Source: Aphelidium insulamus
Taxonomy: Eukaryota; Aphelidiomycota; Aphelidea; Aphelidiaceae
DNA: 64,000 nucleotides
Assembly: GCA_036784855.1 (NCBI GenBank)
Contig: JAZDSV010000045.1
Location: 1-64,000, forward strand
Reading direction: 5' to 3'
The notes under the pieces are model-generated. The model was given only the letters and a program-made list of their open reading frames with translations. It was not told where the DNA came from and did not search any database. Below, in pieces: positions 57,113 through 64,000 of the stretch. The first letter of the stretch is position 1. Each line of letters starts with the position of its first letter. Both the position numbers and the translations under genes were made by a program.

Positions 57113-57272
57113 AAAACACATTTGCCTTGAGAGCAACAATCAGCTCATTTAAACAGGCACTGTTTATTATTAAAAATATATTTATTATTATTATTAAATT
57201 ACAAACACGTCCCTTTAAACAAGCCTTTAATTACATACATACGCGTCATTAGACACGACACACGGCGCGACA

Positions 57273-58469
<1,197 letters not shown>

Positions 58470-58809
58470 GTGCGCCCATATGTAGCTGGTGCATATACAT
58501 GGTTAATAGACACAGTGGACAGTGCTGTTAAGTGTTTCGTTGAAGCAGTATAAATAATAGTTGATAGCCGTTTAGATTATTTACACATATAAGAGTATAA
58601 TAGTATAATATTTATATGAAACATTCAAGTCGCTCTTCAGAATGCAGCAAGAGCTGAGGCCTCGCCAGGGGGGCGGCGACTGTAATGAAGCCAAATAAGT
58701 GCTTTTGTGCTGTGCTGCTGGCCGAGCCAGTGGTACATTTAACAATAACAGCCAATAGTACATATACGTAGAATTGCAATCAGTGAAGAACAATCAACAA
58801 TTATTTCAT

Positions 58810-60037
58810 ATGCCACCACAAACGCGCCGATTCCACTTTCACCGCGCCGCCGATGTGGCCTCGATGTTTGGCAGCGGTGCGTGCGTGCTGTGTGTATGCA
58901 CTTACACTCACAGATATGTGCAGCTGCGTCGGCAATGCAGCATGGCGCCCTAGATAAGAGCGCGTCAGTGGTCGCCATCCGCTCCACGATCGTCACACCC
59001 GGCCAACTAATTACCGCGGACCCGCAGTTTATGCGCGGCCACGGCACATACCTGCTCTCGGATGATGGGGATGGCGTAGATACCACAGCTGCCACTGCTG
59101 AAGGCACTGATAAAGAAAAACCAGGACAGCAAGCGCCACGCAAGCACGAGCTGGTGGCCTCTCTGGCCGGCCAGGTGGAACGCGTCAACAAGCTGGTGTC
59201 GGTGAGCAGTCTGCACGCGCGATACACGCCACAGATCGGCGACGTGGTCGTGGGGCGTATCACGGAGGTGGCGGCCAAGCGGTGGCGCGTCGACGTCTAC
59301 TCGCGGCAGGATGCCATGCTCTTGCTCTCGGCCGTCAACTTGCCCGGTGGTGTTCAGGTATGTACACTACAGTTAATCTAGTCATAAGATATTGATATAT
59401 GCATCTTATATTGACATTATAGCGCCGCAAGTTGGAGTCGGATGCACTGCAGATGCGCTCCTTCTTTGCCGAACATGACCTGGTGGTGGCTGAAGTGCAA
59501 CAATTCTTCTCTGACGGCGCCATCTCTCTGCACACGCGCAGTCTTAAATATGGAAAGGTTTGAGTGGAATCTGTGCTATACATAATCTCTTATATATAGT
59601 TGAGGAACGGGCTGCTTGTGCATGTGTCACCTGCACTAATTAAACGCTCGGCCAAGCACTTTCACCAACTTCCAATTGGCGTGGATCTGATATTGGGAAT
59701 GAATGGACACATATGGATAAGCAAGCACGTTGCTGAACTCACCATGGAAGACATCGAGAATGATCAGGGCGCGCTCTACACCAACAGCAATGCGGCATGT
59801 GTACCATTTGTCTAACCTTTCCCATAATGAATCTCTTAGGAAATGTCGGCAGAACTGCGAGACAAGATGGCGCGCATACGCAACTGCATACTGACACTGA
59901 GTCGATTCGCTGTGCCGATAAGTGAGGCGGCCGTTATGCAAGTGTTTGAAGCGTCACTGCAACTCGCCGCCAAGGACATTATGCTTCCAGAGCACGCCGT
60001 GCAGTTGCTATATCACGTCACGATGAATGACAATTAA
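58810..60037 (+). CDS. RRP4: Exosome cap subunit Rrp4 (EXOSC2)
   Basis: An S1/KH cap protein of the RNA exosome, which processes and degrades RNA in nucleus and cytoplasm; 344 residues from five exons: 58810-58876, 58924-59357, 59423-59557, 59600-59800, 59840-60037. The N-terminal domain has [21 protein letters not shown], then an acidic/Thr-rich insert of about 35 residues absent from human. The S1 domain has [32 protein letters not shown] and [11 protein letters not shown]. Next come [21 protein letters not shown] and the KH region [13 protein letters not shown]. The first exon junction was chosen because it alone runs in frame into the conserved domain. Confidence 0.94.
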
Positions 60038-60577
60038 AGGGAATAACGGAATAAAGTCGTCGGTTAGTGCGTATTTGCAATCTGTCTGGTTATATAAAAT
60101 GAAAAAGGCTGTTTAATGTGTCACGTGTGACCCGATTGACACATTGGGTTTTTAAGGAACTCATTTTTTATTTTTAATTTATTATTTTTAATTTGAGATC
60201 AATTGAGGCGCTGCGATATGCAATTTCAAATATGAATTTGCAGGGTCGTGCAATAGATTATGACATCATATATGAGGGAATACAGCAAACGGAGGTCACG
60301 CTTGAGAATGGAGGAAACAGAGATTACAATAATGATATTGTATTTTTTTTGCTCTCCCGGAATGTCCGCTGTTACTTCCCTCCAATTACCAGCACGACCT
60401 GACGATCCGTGTGCACGTTTGTTTTGGTGCATTGTTGTGGTGGTGGGCGTCACGTGGCAAATTGCACTATATATTCTGGCCAATCACAGCCGTCCAATTA
60501 ATTTTGCTTAACATTAGAAAAATTAGAATAAAATCTCACTCAACTCAGTTCAAACATTGCATAATAATTGACTAATA
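60038..60577. other. Intergenic region with no recognised gene
   Basis: About 540 AT-rich bases. An inverted pair GTGTCACGTGTGAC at 60118-60131 is close to palindromic. A 69-codon frame in the middle has no family likeness. Confidence 0.5.
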
Positions 60578-61408
60578 ATGTGTAGCTCTAAATTGATTAC
60601 TCTGCTACTACTTGTCAGCATCGGATGCGTAGCGGGAAAGGTTGAATTCACCGGTAGTCTTATGATTAGACCGGATGACACGAAGGGATCGCAAGATTAT
60701 CGAAAAGATCTCGCCAAATTCATTGTGAAAGGACCACAAACACGACGTACGCCTCCCCGATTCTTCAGCACAGCTCGCAGCAGCGTTTATATGCAATGCA
60801 AGTTATTGACAAAGAACGACGATGCAAAAGCTAAAAAGTGCATGAAGAGTTGTGCCAAGACACTGCGAGTTCGCTATGTCCCCACCGAATTGTCGCATCG
60901 TTTCGGCTGCGATTTACAGGTCCTGGTGCCATCAAAAGCACAAAGAAAGCTCAGAAAATTCAACGGAAAGAAAACAATGGGCGTACGTGTTAGATCCCTC
61001 ATGATGGAGATGAATGTGGACGCTCATGGCGAGTTTCAAGCTTATGTTAACGTTCCGAACTTGGCGGTACATATTCCAGCAGTCCACCGGCAAGATGCAC
61101 ATGTGTATTTTCCAGAAGAAAATATGGGCACCACTTTTGATCTAAGACTTCAGCACCCGTATAGGTCATTAAGATCTCTGCAAAGTGATCTTGTTACGTT
61201 GAACCTGCTTGGCTTGGGAGGATACTCTGCTGTGGCGATGGATGAGCAGACGATACAGCTAACCGTAGCGCGCAATGCTGATCCGATGTTTGCAGATGAT
61301 ACTTATTATACTGAACTTGACTTTTACTTGCGCAGATGGAATCAGGAGCACCCCAATAATCGCGCTAGTTACAATCCGAATGGTTACTGCGATGCTACAC
61401 AGCCTTGA
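60578..61408 (+). CDS. Orphan secreted protein, intronless, 276 residues
   Basis: Not recognised. The N-terminus is a textbook signal peptide (LITLLLLVSIGCVAG, cleavage near residue 20). The mature part has six Cys (a CKLL…KKCMKSC…FGC cluster and a GYCDA tail) and basic patches (KAQRKLRKFNGKKTMGVRVR). There is a long stretch of alternating hydrophobic residues suggesting beta structure (EFQAYVNVPNLAVHIPAV). Base composition is clearly more AT-rich than in the neighbouring genes and there are no introns, as in the ankyrin gene. It could be a lineage-specific secreted or effector protein; that role is inference only. Confidence 0.7.
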   Translation: MCSSKLITLLLLVSIGCVAGKVEFTGSLMIRPDDTKGSQDYRKDLAKFIVKGPQTRRTPPRFFSTARSSVYMQCKLLTKNDDAKAKKCMKSCAKTLRVRYVPTELSHRFGCDLQVLVPSKAQRKLRKFNGKKTMGVRVRSLMMEMNVDAHGEFQAYVNVPNLAVHIPAVHRQDAHVYFPEENMGTTFDLRLQHPYRSLRSLQSDLVTLNLLGLGGYSAVAMDEQTIQLTVARNADPMFADDTYYTELDFYLRRWNQEHPNNRASYNPNGYCDATQP

Positions 61409-61469
61409 TTATTGGCAACTGACTCAATTAATTGAATATTGAATATTAATATATAATTAAAAATATATA

Positions 61470-61498
61470 TTGATATATATATATATATATATATATGC
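61470..61498. repeat. (TA)n microsatellite
   Basis: Uninterrupted TA repeat in the 3' gap between the orphan secreted gene and the convergent TMEM70-like gene. Confidence 0.9.
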
Positions 61499-61535
61499 AA
61501 TGCACCATAAATTGATTATATACTATGATATCTTT

Positions 61536-62615
61536 CTATTGGCAGACAGACACCTCGGCGGAGGAGCCATCACACCACGGCACACACGAGTGCAGCGCAT
61601 ACCACAGCCTGGGCAACTTGCCACGCACCAGATCAATATCCACATAATAATAATAATAGCAGTTATCGGAGAGATCGTCACGGTACTGCAGGTTGGCCCA
61701 GACGGGGATGCCACGGCGCTGACCGCCCTGCACCTTGCGCAACTGATGCACCCAGACAGTGTCGACACGCTCGCCGCCCCACCACCGCGACCGACACAAC
61801 TGCAACTGCCCGTGCCGATAGAAATCCTCCAGTGTGGCCAGCGCAACGCGGCGGTCCGGATGCACGTCCGTCAGCTGCATTGTTGTAGTGGTGGCAGTGG
61901 CAGTGCTTGGTTTCTCGGTGGATGTCGACGGCGATTGCTTTGATGAGTGCAGGAGACGGGAGCGCGGAGTGCCATTCCACTGCCGCGTGTCCACCCAGGC
62001 ACGCGTCACGTACTTGTCATTCACCCAGCACGCGAATGCCCACAGTGCCACGGATGACACAGACACCGCCGCCGTGGTGGTGTACAGATGCATCAGTGTC
62101 CACTGTACCGGCTCCACCACCAGGTGCGCGTACTCTGGCACATCAGTCGCCGTGGACACAATGCTGGCATCAGTGGCCATGAAGCTGGGCATGAGCCACG
62201 TCTTGGCGGCGGCCACTCCATCAGACAGCGCTTGCAGCCACGAGGGCAGTGGTTGGTGTAGTTGGTGCAGGTGCTGTGACAAGCCGTACGCGTACGTGGC
62301 CGGACCGCCCAGCAGCGCGCTTCCCAGTGTGGCCACACGCACCCCCAGCACCATCCGTGTGAATGTGCCCGTGTACACCTCGACCGTGTGGGGCAAAGGG
62401 AGATTTTTTTGGACGCTCTGTTGGCGACGGTGAGCAGGAGGCGGCGGTGATGGAGGTGCATGAGATGATGGGGCGCCATCCGTGGCGGGGGCGCGTGATC
62501 GTTGGACTACCGATGCCGCAGCCGCACTGCTACTGGCCAGCCGGCGGCACCGCCACCAACAGAGCGCCAAGTGAATGCGCGGTGCCAACAATACGCGTCG
62601 ATTCAGCATATTCAT
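61536..62615 (-). CDS. TMEM70/TMEM186-like mitochondrial membrane protein
   Basis: 359 residues, single exon. The start at 62615 opens an Arg-rich, mitochondrial-targeting-like N-terminus (NRRVLLAPRIHLALCWWRCR) followed by a Pro/Ala-rich linker. The family signature VEVYTGTFTRMVLGVRVATL near residue 78 matches TMEM70/TMEM186/TMEM223 proteins (Y-x-G-x-x-x-R-x-x-x-x-x-K/R-x-x-x). A second hydrophobic stretch, TAAVSVSSVALWAFACWV, follows. TMEM70 aids assembly of ATP synthase and complex I in animals; which member this is I cannot say. The last 80 residues fit the family's C-terminal beta region loosely. Confidence 0.65.
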   Translation of the reverse strand: MNMLNRRVLLAPRIHLALCWWRCRRLASSSAAAASVVQRSRAPATDGAPSSHAPPSPPPPAHRRQQSVQKNLPLPHTVEVYTGTFTRMVLGVRVATLGSALLGGPATYAYGLSQHLHQLHQPLPSWLQALSDGVAAAKTWLMPSFMATDASIVSTATDVPEYAHLVVEPVQWTLMHLYTTTAAVSVSSVALWAFACWVNDKYVTRAWVDTRQWNGTPRSRLLHSSKQSPSTSTEKPSTATATTTTMQLTDVHPDRRVALATLEDFYRHGQLQLCRSRWWGGERVDTVWVHQLRKVQGGQRRGIPVWANLQYRDDLSDNCYYYYYVDIDLVRGKLPRLWYALHSCVPWCDGSSAEVSVCQ

Positions 62616-63276
62616 ATCGGGTGTGCATAACACTAAACTTGCAGTGTCCCACTTTTGCAACCGGCGATTACGAATACCGGCTGTTAATTATACTATATGC
62701 GGCGTGGATATTATGCAGCGTCATATTGCATGGTAGTTGCTGCTGCTGAGTAGTGCTCGGATGGTATATGTAGCCACTGATAAAGAGATCTACGTGAATC
62801 CCAGTTATGTGCCGTGTCTTTCTGCATAGCTCTTCAAATAAATTCTTCTAGATGTTTGATTCCAAATGTAGTTGTGTGTGTGACTCTGTATTTTCTCTAC
62901 CCGGCGCAGTTCAGAATGGATTTGTGGATACGGTGTCCCTCATGCTCAATTACCCTGGTATCTTCTCGTACACCCAGACAAAGACTTTCCTGGGGTAACG
63001 TTTCAAGTACACGGCACTTGCAGCAACACCACACTACACTTATAAAGTTCCGTAGCAGAATATTCCAACGCTCATATAGCAGAAATTAACACCACTAGGT
63101 GTAGGCTGTATGTACGTCACAATGTGAAAATATTTGATATATATATATATATATAATATATTCTGCAGTACTTAAGCCTGTGGCCAAGTCTGATTGCTGC
63201 ATTACACTACAATCACCCCCGATGGTACGTCACGCCGAATTAATGTCCTTGCGCATGCTAATGCTGACCACCTCCT
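62616..63276. other. Intergenic region between TMEM70-like and LSM4 5' ends
   Basis: About 660 bases between divergent genes, so it should hold both promoters. It contains a TA repeat (about 63137-63160). No gene or RNA was recognised. Confidence 0.5.
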
Positions 63277-63820
63277 ATGCAGCTTCCTCTCTCGCTCTTA
63301 TTCACGGCCAAGGGTCAACCAATGGTGAGTGCTATTGGGGTGCTGTCCGTGCCGTGATGGCGCTAAGTGGATTACCCATCTCGCACGCGCTCTCTCCGTG
63401 CTACTCATGCTGACACCCGCGCGCAGGTGGTGGAGCTGAAGAGCGGCGAGACGTACAGTGGCCACCTGGACAATTGCGACACCTGGATGAATTTGCACTT
63501 GCGGGAAGTCATTTGCACGTCTGCGGCAAGTAACTGGATGTCTATATGCTGTCATGTGCCTTCACTATGTTGTATGGTATTCATAAATATAAACTCACAG
63601 GATGGAGAAAAGTTTTGGCGGCTGCCCGAGTGCTATGTGCGCGGCAACACGATCAAGTTTGTGCGTGTGCCAGACGAGGTAAATATGCCGTGTGAGATAA
63701 TTATATTCTTATAGTCATCTCACGTGTATCCCTTAGATTATCGACAAGGTGAAGGAGGCGCCAAAGCGTTCATTCAACTCTGGTGGCCGTGGCGGGCGTG
63801 GTCGTGGTGGTGCTCGATAA
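63277..63820 (+). CDS. LSM4: U6 snRNA-associated Sm-like protein LSm4
   Basis: A subunit of the LSm1-7 (mRNA decay) and LSm2-8 (U6 snRNA) rings; 102 residues from four exons: 63277-63324, 63427-63525, 63601-63678, 63737-63820. Sm1 motif: [23 protein letters not shown], then [10 protein letters not shown]; Sm2: [15 protein letters not shown]. The tail is a short RGG stretch ([12 protein letters not shown]), much shorter than in yeast or human. The intron at 63526-63600 uses a GC donor, the only junction that keeps [20 protein letters not shown] in frame. Confidence 0.95.
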
Positions 63821-63884
63821 AGAGTATTGTGCAATACAATACATATGCGATACCTGTTCACATGTTCAGTTAATTTATTGAAGT

Positions 63885-64000
63885 TAACACTTGAAGCACG
63901 CTAAAATCCGCCGACTTATGCGGCGGGTCATCTCGGAGCCACCAGCCGCTGCAGAATGCCATTGCAACAAATTGTCGGAACAGCGATGCGTTCGGAATGT
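63885..64000 (-). pseudogene. CRN-type effector fossil at the window edge
   Basis: Minus-strand stretch reading FRQFVAMAFCSGWWLRDD. It matches AVAFCTGWWGR and AAAFCCGWWLYRQ in the other CRN copies of this window. The rest lies beyond the right edge; the visible end stops soon after, so it is probably 3'-truncated. Confidence 0.55.

Overview
This is a eukaryotic nuclear window, most likely from an early-diverging (zoosporic or holomycotan) fungus. The basis is inference from gene content and architecture. Genes are compact and rich in short introns (about 40-140 bases, one of about 400). Branch-point-like TACTAAC/CTAAC strings are common. The gene set mixes fungal traits (IKS1-type kinase, MED7, Swd2, Tcd1, Rrp4) with traits kept in flagellated or basal lineages (PPP2R3C/G5PR phosphatase subunit, NCLX-like exchanger, lysosomal alpha-mannosidase, SSXT-domain protein). 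Crinkler (CRN)-type effector genes are also present. I do not name a species.

Layout: 597-4742 (+) is the 3' part of the TOR kinase gene, convergent with Swd2/WDR82 (4817-6379, -). A fossil CRN piece follows (about 6390-7543), then Tcd1 (7753-9250, +) convergent with PPP2R3C (9304-11165, -), SURF1/Shy1 (11477-12826, -), alpha-mannosidase (13889-17474, -) and NAD-isocitrate dehydrogenase (17717-19201, -). The last is divergent from a cation exchanger (19517-21868, +). Next come a 941-residue Q/S/G-rich regulator-like protein (22481-25609, +), an effector-fossil/ankyrin island (25.9-28.3 kb), an IKS1-type kinase (28537-30990, +), an SSXT protein (31770-32306, +), a 5-kb histone-fold/low-complexity gene (32437-37492, -), a broken CRN gene (37.7-40.5 kb), Prp16 (40643-44838, -), a fossil kinase-type effector (about 45.4-46.1 kb) and Nom1/Sgd1 (46244-49509, +). 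The right end holds a whole-looking three-exon CRN gene (50391-53245, +), a decayed LINE (about 53.4-55.6 kb, -), a double hairpin (55701-55812), MED7, spermidine synthase, Rrp4, an orphan secreted protein, a TMEM70-like mitochondrial protein, LSM4 and, at the right edge, another CRN fossil.

How things fit together: most genes are conserved single-copy housekeeping genes for signalling, transcription, splicing, RNA decay, ribosome assembly and mitochondria. Between them lies a recurring effector family with one whole-looking gene, two large broken copies and at least four smaller fragments, suggesting rapid birth and death. Exon models for nearly all host genes close exactly in frame (summed exon lengths divisible by three). 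This supports the splice sites given, including an unusually high share of GC-AG introns: 8 of roughly 75 placed. Three disruptions in otherwise sound host genes (TOR, the ankyrin gene, the histone-fold gene) may be real or assembly errors.
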